Shown here piece after piece: positions 49,601-64,000 of a stretch of 64,000 nucleotides of DNA (positions within the stretch are counted from its first letter, which is position 1; every line of letters begins with the position of its first letter). The notes under the pieces are model-generated. The model was not told the origin of the DNA, made no database searches, and saw nothing but the letters and a program-made list of their open reading frames with translations. Both the position numbers and the translations under genes were made by a program. The stretch is taken from contig NC_088172.1 of NCBI RefSeq assembly GCF_028769735.1, positions 35,560,897 through 35,624,896 of the forward strand. Reading direction: 5' to 3'. Origin of the DNA: Zonotrichia leucophrys gambelii. Its lineage: Eukaryota; Chordata; Aves; Passeriformes; Passerellidae.

Positions 49601-52073
49601 TTATTTATGGTTATTCTGCTCCAAGATGTCTTTTCACTAGGTTTAGTCCTAGCTTTGTTCATCTGAATTTTGCCTCTAAGTCTACTTGGCCTTCTTCTTC
49701 CAAGAAAAATAAAAGAAAGTAGCCCAAAAATATAGTCAGCAGTCTTGTTTGTCAGTAGATACCAAACAAATCTATAGCAGCTAGCTTGCTAGTTATTAAA
49801 AAAAACCAACTTTTTCAAAAAGTTCATCATACTGGAAATCTTTGTGGCTTCCTAACTTTTGGGTAAAAGGAAGGCATTGTTTCAGTGCACCACCAAATAA
49901 GTGGGTGCACAGCAACCATATTATCTTTTTGCTTTTAAATAGAACTTGAAAAGATTGCACCTCAAGTAGATTCAAATTGAGTCCTTGATTGAATGTCCTT
50001 TTTTTCCTTCCTGAAGCTCTATTCAGTACTGTACAGTTGTTTTTAAGGAGTTATATAATTTTTTCTCATTTATACGATGAATACTAAGAACCACAAAATA
50101 ATGGTTTGAATTATTTCTTGGGTCCATCAACTACAAAGGAACAAAAGCATAAGAATAGCTAGAGTTTGCACTTCCAAACTTCCAGAGTTCTGAACTTTGA
50201 CTTCTTTTACTTGAATTAGTATTAAAGATTGTTGTGAAAATGATGTAAAATTTGTGTGATTAACACAAGAATTATATATCCCCTTCAAAGTGGGACTTGG
50301 GTCTTGCTTTTATGTGAAGTTGACATTGCTGTTCCCTAGAGAACAAGCAGAGATTTGAAGCTCTGATGAATGGCTGTTTTACAGAGTAGGTTCTTGCCTT
50401 CCTGCTCTATCTTTTTAACCTCTGACATTACTTTGGTTAGTCAAAAGCAGTTTGATCCTATTATTTCAAGAGAAATCATTATTTGTCTCTATGACATATT
50501 ACAGATAGGTTAAATTTTCAAGAGCTGTTAAGTCCCAGACTCAGATGTTATTTAGGCATTTTGAAAATGTTAATCTACATTTTCTGTGGTTTTGTTGGGT
50601 TTTTTTCATTTCTCAGAGTTCTTGCAGACAAGGACCCCAGACGTGCTGCTTCACCTTCAGTTTTATTTTACATTTACAGCATTATGAATCTTTAAAAATA
50701 AGTCGCAGCCTACCCAAATTACACTTCAACTGAGCAATTTGGTGTCCTTAGGAATGCACTGAATTATCTTAATCACATTCTCAATGATATATTACTACCT
50801 TTAAAATTATTGCTAGGAGAAAATCACAAGTGTATAAGAAGGAGCTGCAGAATAAAAGTGTAACAGTTAAAGAAAAAGAGAAAGACTAAACAAAAGCCAA
50901 GACAAGTTAAGTTGACTAGAAAATTAACATTAAAAGTCAGGAAATCAAGAAACAGTGTTTCTTTGGTGGTATTGCAAGTGTGTGTGTCTATAACTGTAAT
51001 TATTACACAGTACAGCCATGGGGACCAGAATCTGCTCTGGGTTGAAGGGATGTGCTGGTTTAGAACTGGGAAATACTCAGTGTCACTTAAAAAGGCTTTG
51101 TGTCAGTTTAACTCCACAAGACAATGCACAGCCACACAGCTGAAGCAAGCTCTGATTATGGCGAAGTAGGTACTGCTTCATGGCGTATTGACAGTGTCTT
51201 CAGTGAAATAAATTGTCCTTGAAACTATTTTTTCCTGTAAAATGCCATTTTAATCAGTTTTTCCCAAACCACACTAATTAGAAAAGTCATTTAACCATCA
51301 TTAACAAGGTACATATTTCCAGAATTTGTTATGAGAAATGATGTTGTTTCAAAACGTATTTTATATTTGTTATCCAGTTTAATGAAATTTAAATAGCAAG
51401 TTGATATGATAGTTCATTAAGATGTAAAATGGTCAAATACACTATTTTCATTTTAGAATGTCATGCTTTTAATTATGTTGTTGCTATTTAGTACTATAAA
51501 AACGTCCTATTTTCTAGGTCAATGTTTCATATTTGTGTTATGATTAAAACAGTTTGACATTTTGAATAAAAATGTACTAATTCATTGTATTAATTAAAAA
51601 TAATGACCTAGGAAAACCATTTCCAAACTAACCTAAAGACGTCAGCACTGTGAGACTTGACAGTTGTGCCATATTGTCACTATTAATGACATTTTCTACA
51701 GCAAAGTAAAAATGTACATACAAAGGGAAAAAAAAAACCAAATTGAGAACTATTTTCATTTTTAAAACTCTGTCCATGAAATCTTCAGTCCACTGAAAGG
51801 GTCACAGGTACTTGGAAAGACAAAACCAGCTTTTGAAATATTGACATTTCATGTGAAACATAAAGGGCAGCTTTTGCACAGGTAGATGTTTGTTCTTCTT
51901 CAATACATGTTGGCCTTCTGCTGTCAGAGTGGGGAGGGCAAGTACACGAGAGGTGGAATCACAAAGCCCTTGAAGTTTAGCCATAGATTTTTAATGAGGT
52001 TGTTCCCAAGGTTGTTAATTTGTACGCATAAAATGTATTGCTACATACTTAAGTAAAAGTACCACCATTTTCA
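46606..52073. other. Intronic sequence, no gene seen
   Basis: Includes a 123-codon minus-strand open frame at 47394-47765 without recognisable features and a poly(T) run near 49568-49581. The part from 51.2 to 51.8 kb is AT-rich and lacks repeats. Confidence 0.5.
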
Positions 52074-52074
52074 T

Positions 52075-52090
52075 TGTGTGTGTGTGTGTG
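52075..52090. repeat. (TG)8 microsatellite
   Basis: Eight uninterrupted TG units. It is short but could vary in length. Confidence 0.85.
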
Positions 52091-52910
52091 GTTTGGAGAC
52101 ATGAGAAAAAAGGAATGAATGTATAATTACCTCCCCTGAAACTGGTTCAGACACACAGCACACACTGATTAGAGACACCAGATTCTATCGTGTCATAGGG
52201 CAACATAGCATTGAAGACAAAGTAAATGATCACTAACTGTTCTGTTCCTGAGGAATGCAAAATAAAAATTCAAAAGGCCACAGACAATAAGTGGTTGTTA
52301 TTTCATTTCCAGTCCTGTATGTTCCTTTTTGGAGCTTTTATCACTGAGTTTAAGGCTGCCCTTTGTGAGGACCTCAGAGGAAACCCTCCTCTAACTTGGT
52401 TGTAGGTCCTGGTTTTGTGTGTCACAGATCTGTGAAGTAGCCCGTGGATGAATGTCTATAAATCCCCATCAAGAATCTTCTATTTAAATTAAATCCTGTT
52501 ATTTTCTGTTTGCCTAAAGCTCTATCCATAATCCTCATGGTTTCAACAACAGTTTTCAAAGATACCACCCAGCCCTCCACATTTTTAATGCCCACATTCA
52601 AAAGTGGAAACAGTAAATGCTTTCCTGTGTATGTGGCTTTTCAGATCAGTGCAAGTGGCTTTATGGGCCCCTGTAAACCTGCAAACTAGTTGGGCAGCTC
52701 TTGTTCTAGATATTTCGGTCATTAGCGAGAAAAGCCACAAGTACCTTAAATTAAAATAGATCTTTGATTTCCCACTAGGACATCCAGAGAAGAAATTCAC
52801 TTCAGTTCTTTTGTGAAACTTTATAACTTTGTCTTCCCAGTGCGGGCTGGAGCCCTGGTGAGGCTGTCATTTGAACTGGAGCTGTGTTGCAGGCTCTTTT
52901 GTTCTGTGCT

Positions 52911-52988
52911 CGCCTCAGATGCCGGCTCGCTGCCTGCTGGCGTGCCGGAGCGAGCGGGATGACTTGTGGTGACAGCTGTAAAGTTGCG
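52911..52988. promoter_or_regulatory. Small CpG island-like cluster
   Basis: Eight CpGs in 78 bp (near 52911, 52923, 52928, 52941, 52946, 52951, 52955 and 52987) in a GC-rich stretch including GCCGGAGCGAGCGGG. This is the most CpG-dense spot in the window and lies about 10 kb upstream of the BTB exon. It could be an alternative promoter or enhancer core. A 98-codon plus-strand open frame (52884-53180) crosses it but has no recognisable domain. Confidence 0.4.
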
Positions 52989-55900
52989 GATGGGAGCAGA
53001 GAGAGGAAAAAAGCCCTTATTCAGTTAGGAGGGGTTTTATATCTCTCTGTTGCCATAACTACACAGAAGGAGAAAAACATGCTTCTTTCATGCTTGTCTA
53101 GATTCAAAATTGCCTGTTGTCATCCTTTCATAGGTTCAGCACCTTTGCGGGTTGGTTTGAGTAGCATTTTCGGATTATGAAATGATTGTGAAATTTGTAT
53201 ATTGCCTTCGCAGTTGAAATTTTGACTTAATCACCATGTTTTCTGAGGTGTTCCTTTGTTTTCGTTTGTTTCTGAAATGTTTTAGCCGAGTCTTATCAAC
53301 CATCTTCATTATGTGAAAGCCATTCAGCTCTCAAAATAGTCTTTATAAGCTTGCTTAATTCTTAGAGAGCCCATAAATTTTAATACTCATTAAATAAATC
53401 TGTGTCCTTTAATCTCAACCTACTTCTTAAAAGTGTTTCTTTTTTTTTTTTTTAATTCTGAGTTTGGTAAGGCAGCTACTTAAGCGCATCCTGATAATTT
53501 AATTCTCTATGAATAGAAACAACATTTGCAGTTAAATGGTTTCTTACATTATCAGCTAGTTATGGCTCATATTCTCTTGCCATACTGTACAAACCCCCTG
53601 CTCAGGCATGGATACTAAAGTGACTTTACTAGGATTTATATAAAAATATTTAATAATAACAGAAATACATTTCAAGAAGTTTGCTTAAAATAAAGGCTTA
53701 AAAATCAAGATTTTACCCTATCACAGGAAATTGTTACTTAGGCAGAAGTGAGAAGGACATTTTGCAAAATGTTTCATAAACAGCTACAATACTGTTAGAC
53801 TTTGAAAACTTTACAGTGCTTTAAAATGTAGGCGAGAAAAAAACAATTATAAAGTTTTTCGCATCTTCAGGACAGATAGGATGTAGAGATTTGAAATTAT
53901 TGTAAGTAGAATGATGTTCAGACAAAATCTTGACACAAATTATGGCTTTTTAAACATAAAATACCATGTTCTTAAAGCTCAAGGGGGTCCAAAATCTAGC
54001 TTATTTATATTTTTTTTCCAAACCTGTAGTAATTTATGATTCTTAGGTAAGTTAACAGCCCTATATTTAACTACTACAACAACTTCTGTAGTCATGATCG
54101 CAGCCCCCCACAGCTGCTGAAGCTACGCAGCAGGGAACCAGTTGCTGAAGTGGAGTTGTTGGATTGCAGAATACCCCAGGGAGGGCCTAGATTTGACAGA
54201 GAGCATTTTTTCTCTTTTTTTTTTTAATTTTTTAAAAATTGTTTTGCAATATTTGATTACATTTATCTGTTCTGATAGTGTAATGAATCACTAAGACTTA
54301 TTTGTGGGGACACACCAAAAAAACAGTTCTCTATGATATGATATGTCCACTGGACCAAGAAATACTGTCACATGCATTTAACCCAGTGCATAACACATGC
54401 CTGGTAGTAAACCATCCACAGAGTATGTAGGCCTAAATACTGAGATTTAATGCTTTGTTATTTATAGGTGATGTATAATATCTTCTGAAAGGGTGAAATT
54501 TCAGTGCCCAAGATTTGAATGCTTTTATTTGCTTTCATTAGGCATCCTGTACAGCAGTGTGTGAATGTTAGAAAATATGTGCATTACCACTGTCTAGTAA
54601 AAATGTATTTCAAAGATTTATGTTGATTACACTTACATACATTCCATGAAAAGCCTAAGCCATACCCCTGTTGAAGCTGGGCAGCTCTGCTTTGTTTAAA
54701 TGGGCAGAGGAGCAGCCTGGTCCTTGCTAATTAATGTATGCTAAGTGCTTTGAAGTCTTTGATTGTCAGGTGTTATACCTCAGAGCTGTGGCATCTTGGG
54801 GGTTGGGGTTTTTTGCTCTAATAGATGCAATTTACTCTGGATACATCACTGATTTGTTTTCAGAAGCCTGTCTTTTTTTTTCTTCTTTTTTTTCTTTTGG
54901 AGCATGCATGGTTTTTTTGCTGGCTGGTGGTGCCGATGTGCCTGTGGCTGTTGTTAACACACAACTGGCACCAAAGCTGGTCAGTGTTTCACTGGTGCTG
55001 CTGTATCAGGAGACTGTTGGTGATCACACCATCAGTTTCACAGATGGGTGCTGCTTGTTCAAAGCCTTCAAAACTGGGAAGCATTTAGCTAATGCCTTGT
55101 ACTACATACAGAGATCAAAAAGGTCCAAAAGCTATCCCTTTGTCTTCTGCTACAAGCAATTAGGATAATACTGAATCCATCCCAGACCACACAGTAATAA
55201 ATATTTTAGCCTTCCCTTAAGCCTGGATTGATAGTCAGGTCTGCCTCCTGGTAAATAAAACAATCAGAACTAAATTTCCCTTTGAATTTGGGCTATTCTG
55301 CATTTCCAGTGCTCACAGATTTGGGGTTTTTTTTTCCTTCTCTTTCTGCCTGTCTCTCTCATTTTGTCTCCAGAGAAAATTATTGTCTGCCTGGAAATCA
55401 AGTTACAGTGCTAACTGACATAGTGGCATGTTATATGTGGAGAAGGGACCAGACTGGCAGTTTGCTGGGATCTCCTGGGCTTTGTTTGCCTTGGCCAATA
55501 TAGAACACGCTGCAGCCAACTTTGTATTTATTCAGGGGTGAATCCTGAAAAAAAACCCCAGCAAATCCTGATATAGGAAGCTACATCTTTATCTCAACAT
55601 CTCAGTGGGTATTTTTATGCTTGGTCCTTTGGTCTTGCTGCCTTTCCTTACATAGATCACAGTGTGTGTTGGAAAATGAGAGAGATCAAATTGTCACCAT
55701 ATTCTTTTTCTCATTCTTTGCATTCATATATGTAATATAAATGCAGTTCATTTTCAAACCCGCTCACATATGCTCACTGTGCATTTGTAACCCTGTTTGA
55801 TTATAAATTAGCAGGCATGGATACCATAGAAAACTTTACCTCATAAATCAAAGCAGCAAAGGTATTCTAGCCCCTAGAACTCCTTTTTTTTATTATTTTA

Positions 55901-57152
55901 ATGCATAACTCTGGTACCAAAATCTCCAAAGTTGCATTTAAAGCGCTTTTTTTCCCCCTAGAGATTAAGGGTGTAGTTCGTCTCTGAATATAATCAGAAA
56001 GTATGTTGAAATAGTTCTGTGGTCTAATGGAGGGGAATATCAACTGTGTAATATGTGAAGGCAGCCTTGAAGTACCTCCTAAGGTCAGTTCCAGTGATGA
56101 TAATAGCCTGAAAATTAGTTTCAAAACATGATATGCTGACTTCCCTGAATTTTTAGTATGTTTAGAAAGGTTCCATTTACACATAGGGCTGCAGTTGTCT
56201 TCCTCAAGTGAATAATCACCACAGCTGACTTTACTGACCCTTTCTCATCATAAGGTGAGAAGAATTTGCCTATGTGAACAAAAAAAATTATTTAGCACAA
56301 CAGGGCATCTCATTGCCAACAATCCTTTGAGTAGAATTATCATATGCAACCACATATGTGTTGTTTAGCAGGATTTAAAAATATTTTCCAACTCTCCAGC
56401 ATCTGTTACTGTTTTCTTTAGCAGCACAGGTGTCTAACAGTGTCAGCACAGCCAAGATCTAGACAGGTTGGTCTGCACTACAAAGTCCTACTGCCATGGC
56501 TGTACCAGCTTGGAGTATGACAGCTTCACACCTTGCATTTCACATTGCTGTGCTGACAAAACCCAGCAGAAGATGACTCTCGTTGCCTTTGTTCAGGGGC
56601 TGGTGTAGCTGTGCCAGCAGTGATACCTCTCCATCAGCATATGCTCCATCTTCACCAGGGTGTGTGGCTGGCTAGCACAGGCTCGTCAGGGCACAGCCTT
56701 GCCATGCTCGTGTTTAGTATTGAGCTTTTCTCAGTTCTTTTTATCTGGCTTAAGGGCTTGGGAAAGCAAAATGTGCAGGAGATATCCAGAACCAGTCGAG
56801 CATTTTCACGTGCCTTGGGTGCAGGATGGTGTCCTGTGGAAACTCCATAATGAATAGAGACTGGGAGAGGAGGATTGGGCACACCAGTATCATGTGACAG
56901 TATTTTGCACCTCCATCCCAAGCCTTTAGCAGCCCTGGCTCTTTGCAGTGCAGTATGGTACAGAGTGAGAGTGCTTCAGTTTGTCTGCCTCCCCCACCTC
57001 TCCCATAAAGGATCCTTGCACAGGCAGTCCCAGCTTTCTTACGCCCCTTCTCCTTCTGCTCTTGGAAAAGGAGTTCAACTGAAATTCAGATCCAATAAGA
57101 GAAAAAAAACAGTGGAAGTATTTATCTGCAACAGATTAGTTCTCACCTTCTG
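52989..57152. other. Intronic sequence, no gene recognised
   Basis: The block is AT-rich, with poly(T) runs near 53440-53453 and 54219-54227. A 144-codon plus-strand open frame (54734-55168) contains hydrophobic runs partly produced by a T-rich tract at 54871-54898; I do not recognise it as a gene. A 105-codon minus-strand frame lies at 55867-56184. Confidence 0.45.
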
Positions 57153-57194
57153 AAAAAAAAAAAAAAAAAGAAAAAAGAAAAAAAAAAAAAGAAA
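57153..57194. repeat. A-rich tract
   Basis: About 40 bases are almost pure A with three or four G interruptions. It lies shortly before the plus-strand CR1 fragment, but CR1 does not use a poly(A) tail, so the two are probably unrelated. Confidence 0.8.
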
Positions 57195-57324
57195 TTACTG
57201 TCTGGTCCCAGCTAATCATTTAATCTGCCTTGGGAATCCCTGGGGAGAGACAGAACATCCTACATGTCCAAGCACACAGAACTGGTTGGGTTGTGCCTGA
57301 GACAGGCTCCAGGTAACTGGATGT

Positions 57325-57566
57325 ATAATCTTCAGGGTCCAGGAAGGAAACTGAAGATCACAGGGGTTCTTCCCCAGAGGGTGGTTGAGCACTGGAACGG
57401 GCTTCCCAGGGCAGTGGTCACAGCACCAAGCCTGACAGAGCTGAGGAAATGTTCAGACAATGCTCTCAGGCCCATGATGTGGTTCTTGGGGCTGTCCTGT
57501 GCAGGTTCAGGAGTTAGACTCAATGGTCTATGTGGATCCCTTCCAACTCAGGCTATTCTATGACCT
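57325..57566 (+). mobile_element. CR1 LINE 3' fragment, plus orientation
   Basis: Segments in CR1 order are present: CTTCCCCAGAGGGTGGTTGA, GCACTGGAACGGGCTTCCC, AGGGCAGTGGTCACAGCACC, CAATGCTCTCAGGC, CTTGGGGCTGTCCTGTGCAG, GTTAGACTCAATGGTC and CCCTTCCAACTCAGGCTATT, ending TCTATGACC. Translated, it holds RVVEHWNGLPRAVVTAPSL, the end of CR1 ORF2. The fragment may begin a little earlier, from about 57240. It belongs to the same general 3'-end type as the shorter copy at 17.9 kb and is inactive. Confidence 0.92.
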
Positions 57567-60510
57567 GTAACATCCTCATCTGATAGTGATTCTCACCAAG
57601 CTTCACTCATTTCCCTTTTACTTTTCCTTTCAGGCCAAAAAAGATTAAAGGACCTATTCCTTACCCTAAGTCCCAAGTAAAAAGCTGTTCTCCAGAGGTG
57701 TGTGCTTGTTTTCACATCACAGGGAATATGATGTAGCTGATTTTTGTATTTGTCAGCTGGGAAATAACTAACCCTCATGCTGAACATCTTGGGATACCTT
57801 GAGGGGTGGATGATGTTCATCCTGGTCTGCCAGGCCAGGGTGTCTGGAGGAGAGGAGAGCAACATCAGCCACGGCAGTGCCAAGTCTGTCTGCTTAACTT
57901 CATCAGCCTGGCCTAATGAGGCTGCTGGGCATGGAGCTGTTACCTCTCTGCAGCTGCTCCAAGCCATGTATCAACAGCACAAGGGTGTATTCAGTAAGTT
58001 TTTGGGGTTCTCTGCAGGCTTTGGGGTTCTCTGTGTGTCTGTGGATGTTGTGATGAGAAGGACTTGTCAAAGGGGCAAAAAATCCTGAGTTCTTGTGTGG
58101 TTCACATGGGAAGAGTTCGCCATGGTAAATTCCTGCCTGTCACTCACAGCTCCTGTTTGGCTTCTAGATCTTCTGCTTCATGATTTAGTTTCTTGTATCT
58201 GTCCCTACTCTACCACTATAAAAATAAGCAAGCGTGGGCAGTGCTGGCGCTTAATGGTTAAAATTTTTGTTTTGCATAACTAGACCATAACCTTGGGAAT
58301 TAATCTCCATACTTATTAAGAGAAGAAGGTAATTGGATTTTCTTCCTGGTAACTTTTCTTGGCTTTCCCACGTTTTCTGTCCCAGTCATGAAAGCATGAG
58401 GCTGTGTGAGCAAGCATTGGTCTCTTGCACGTTCCTCACTAGAATAATTAGTGATGTTTCATCAATTACCCTTTGCAGTTTTATAGAAGGTTAGTTTTCC
58501 CAAGTAAATTGTTTTAAAAGCTATTTGTAAAAATCATTCTTCCATATTGTGTAGCTCATTATATTTTAGCTCTTGCTGCACTCTTTTAAAGCTTTATCTA
58601 CTAGAATTTAAGTAAAGAGTACTTTATTAAAAATGCAGAGAAACCTGAGAGCTTCCATTGTACCATGGGAATCTGCATTAGAGAGGGTCTTTAAGTATCC
58701 AGTCTTCACTGTGCTTGAAATACTGAATAAATAAACTTTGAGAATAAGCTCCTTGTTCATTTTTTATTTCTGATTACAGATTTTTTTTTTTTTAAATACT
58801 CACTATATAATTTCTTTTCCCTTTATTTGATCTACACTATTACATAGTTGTGCTTGGTCCTGTATTTGATCCAAAGCTTGTGGGCTCTTTAGTTTAATTT
58901 GTAATTTGTCCATTAATTAAGAGGGTAAGATGTGGTATGATGGCTGAAGCTAGGGGCCAAGAATCAAAACTTCTGAGTTCTTCCTGACTCTGTTTCTGAC
59001 CTGAGGAAAGTACTTACACCTTCTGACCTGTAATGTCTCTGGGACTCTCAATATAATTATATTAAATGCCCCCAAGCAATGATAATTGGAGAAATTGCTC
59101 CACAGAGATGTTCAGTTGCAGGTTTCAGGTCAAGTCCCCTTCAGGTTCAGCCACTACGTAGCTCATGTAATTTTGGGGGGTCTCTTCTGCAGCTCTTTAT
59201 GAAGAAAGTATTCAACCAGTCTCTCACTGAGAATGATTTAGCATCACTAGGGAAGGAGGGGACAGAAAGGACTGGCTTGGTTTCGAAATCTCATTCCAGT
59301 GTGTGTGCGCGCACCTGTCAGGAAGGAAAAATCCCTTGCACTAGGGTAGAGCAGTGGCTGTGATTCCCTGAGGAGAAGAAACATCAGTGCTCATCTTGCT
59401 GAAACTCTGCACCTTAACTGTCCTTGCACTTAATTTTTGCCTAGATCTCTTAATAAAACAAATAGTCAAATGAGGGGAAAAAAACCAAAGAAAATAAAGT
59501 TCATTAGAACAAAGAAGTGAGAGGAATAAACAATCCAGTAGGAAATTCCCAGCACATCCCTTTTTGAAGGTTTCAGGAAATTCCATTTGCTTGAGGAAAT
59601 GCTGAAAATTAGGAGGAGCCCAGAAGAGGGCCTGGCAGGAGACAGCTGAGGTCATTTTTCACTGCCAGGACTGCACTGTGTTGTCTCTTCTTTTACAACT
59701 CATCGGCAGGCATTATTACCTGGTGAAAAAATTTGTTTTGCAACTCATCCTGAGTCCTCATAAATCATTAATGCCTGGCTAAGCACAGTGTGAGCATTAC
59801 AAATTCTCTGAGAATGAGGGCCCATTCTGATACAACCTTGTGTCCAATACTAATGCCTGCTAGTTATTTAGTAATACAAAGGAGCCTGAGCGAGGAAGAT
59901 CGATGAATCAATGCGGTCTCCTGACTTCCTTCTGCTCTCCACCTGCCTCTCCTCTTTCTAGTTCAGATACTGAGCTGCAAAAATTCAGGACAGTTCATAG
60001 TCATCTCTCTGTGGGCACCACTATAGCAATTTAGGGGAACAAGGAGGAAATCACAGCTTGCAAATATCTGTTGGGAGAAGAGGAGCTTTGGTTTCTGATT
60101 AGAACTTATTCTGATTTCTGGGTTTTTGTGAGCCATTATGCTTCACTGCTCCAGACCTGTTTTCTGGTTTGCATCCCTTAATGAATCCATGCAGCATAAA
60201 GCACATTCAAGTGTGTAAAGAGCATAGATGGAAGCTGTGCCCAGGACTGAGTGTAATTAAAGGGTGCTCAGCAAGTCCAAATAATAAGCCCATTACCTGT
60301 GGGAGCAGCTTGGGGAATTAGATGCTCAAACCAGCTCTCACAATAGTGGAAACAGCACAGAGAGCACAGCATCAATAGGTATTGTGGCTGAGCTTTGTGT
60401 CTTGTTTTTCAGTAATCTTGGCCACAGTCAGTAGTTCAGGGATGGTCTGTACTGATCTCCTTACCCTGAGCTCACTTCCTAAAACCCCCAGCCCATTCAA
60501 GAGTACTACT
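57567..60510. other. Intronic sequence, no gene recognised
   Basis: At 57593-57967 a 124-codon minus-strand frame overlaps a 103-codon plus-strand frame (57777-58088). A GTAAGT splice-donor-like site lies at 57995-58000, but no matching acceptor or known peptide is seen. The rest is AT-rich with a poly(T) run near 58780. Confidence 0.45.
58001..58033. repeat. Short direct repeat
   Basis: TTTGGGGTTCTCTG occurs at 58001-58014 and again at 58020-58033. Confidence 0.7.
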
Positions 60511-60590
60511 CCTCCTCTCCTCTCCTCTCCTCTCCTCTCCTCTCCTCTCCTCTCCTCTCCTCTCCTCTCCTCTCCTCTCCTCTCCTCTCC
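60511..60590. repeat. (TCTCC)n pentanucleotide microsatellite
   Basis: About 15 uninterrupted TCTCC units in 80 bp, giving a pure pyrimidine strand. It is responsible for the Leu/Ser-rich part of a plus-strand open frame at 60382-60636, which is not a gene. The GGAGA strand could adopt two-tier G-quadruplex or triplex structures, and the length is likely to vary between individuals. Confidence 0.95.

Positions 60591-64000
<3,410 letters not shown>

Noticed and set aside
54734..55168. 144-codon open frame with hydrophobic stretches that look like membrane segments
   Set aside because: Part of the Phe-rich hydrophobic run comes from a T-rich low-complexity tract (54871-54898). No family match, splice signals or promoter features were seen.
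57777..58000. Possible exon ending at a GTAAGT donor (57995)
   Set aside because: There is no matching acceptor with a good pyrimidine tract at the other end, the peptide is unrecognised, and an overlapping antisense frame is just as long. Too weak to call.

Overview
This is vertebrate nuclear DNA, almost certainly from a bird. The DNA is AT-rich and CpG-poor, and every long open frame is interrupted in the way expected of non-coding sequence. The interspersed repeats I can recognise are CR1 LINE fragments of avian/reptilian type, truncated at the 5' end, without a poly(A) tail and ending in ATTCTRTGA-like octamers. There are no operons, prokaryotic gene features or CRISPR arrays, and I see no recognisable viral gene.

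The one coding feature I can support is a 139-bp exon at 63109-63247 on the + strand. It encodes the start of a BTB/POZ domain that I recognise as the kelch-family gene KLHL29. An acceptor (polypyrimidine tract plus CAG) precedes it and a GT follows. It is open from end to end, and its phase fits a split Glu codon just before the Met. I cannot find the preceding exon in the window, so I read 1-63108 as one very long upstream KLHL29 intron and 63248-64000 as the start of the next one.

Layout: 1-3.1 kb, AT-rich intron. 3.09-3.76 kb, a minus-strand CR1 fragment. 3.8-15.5 kb, unique-looking intron with a small CpG cluster at 9.0 kb. 15.5-18.9 kb, old CR1 remnants. 19-32 kb, intron with small tandem duplications (19.15, 26.72, 26.80 and 27.06 kb). 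32.7-35.7 kb, a repeat-free AT-rich block with homeodomain-type motifs and a dense nest of inverted repeats at 35.6 kb. 36.9-37.4 kb, an ambiguous block open on both strands. 39.3-39.9 kb, a G-rich tract followed by a CpG cluster with a NotI site. 46.3-46.6 kb, a minus-strand CR1. 52.9 kb, a second small CpG cluster. 57.3-57.6 kb, a plus-strand CR1. 60.5 kb, a (TCTCC)n microsatellite. 63.1 kb, the KLHL29 exon, followed 84 bp downstream by a possible alternative 3'-terminal exon with an in-frame stop and a poly(A) signal.

I found no convincing new multi-gene system. The best candidates for a second look are the inverted-repeat nest, the possible truncated KLHL29 isoform and the CpG clusters, which could be intronic enhancers or alternative promoters.
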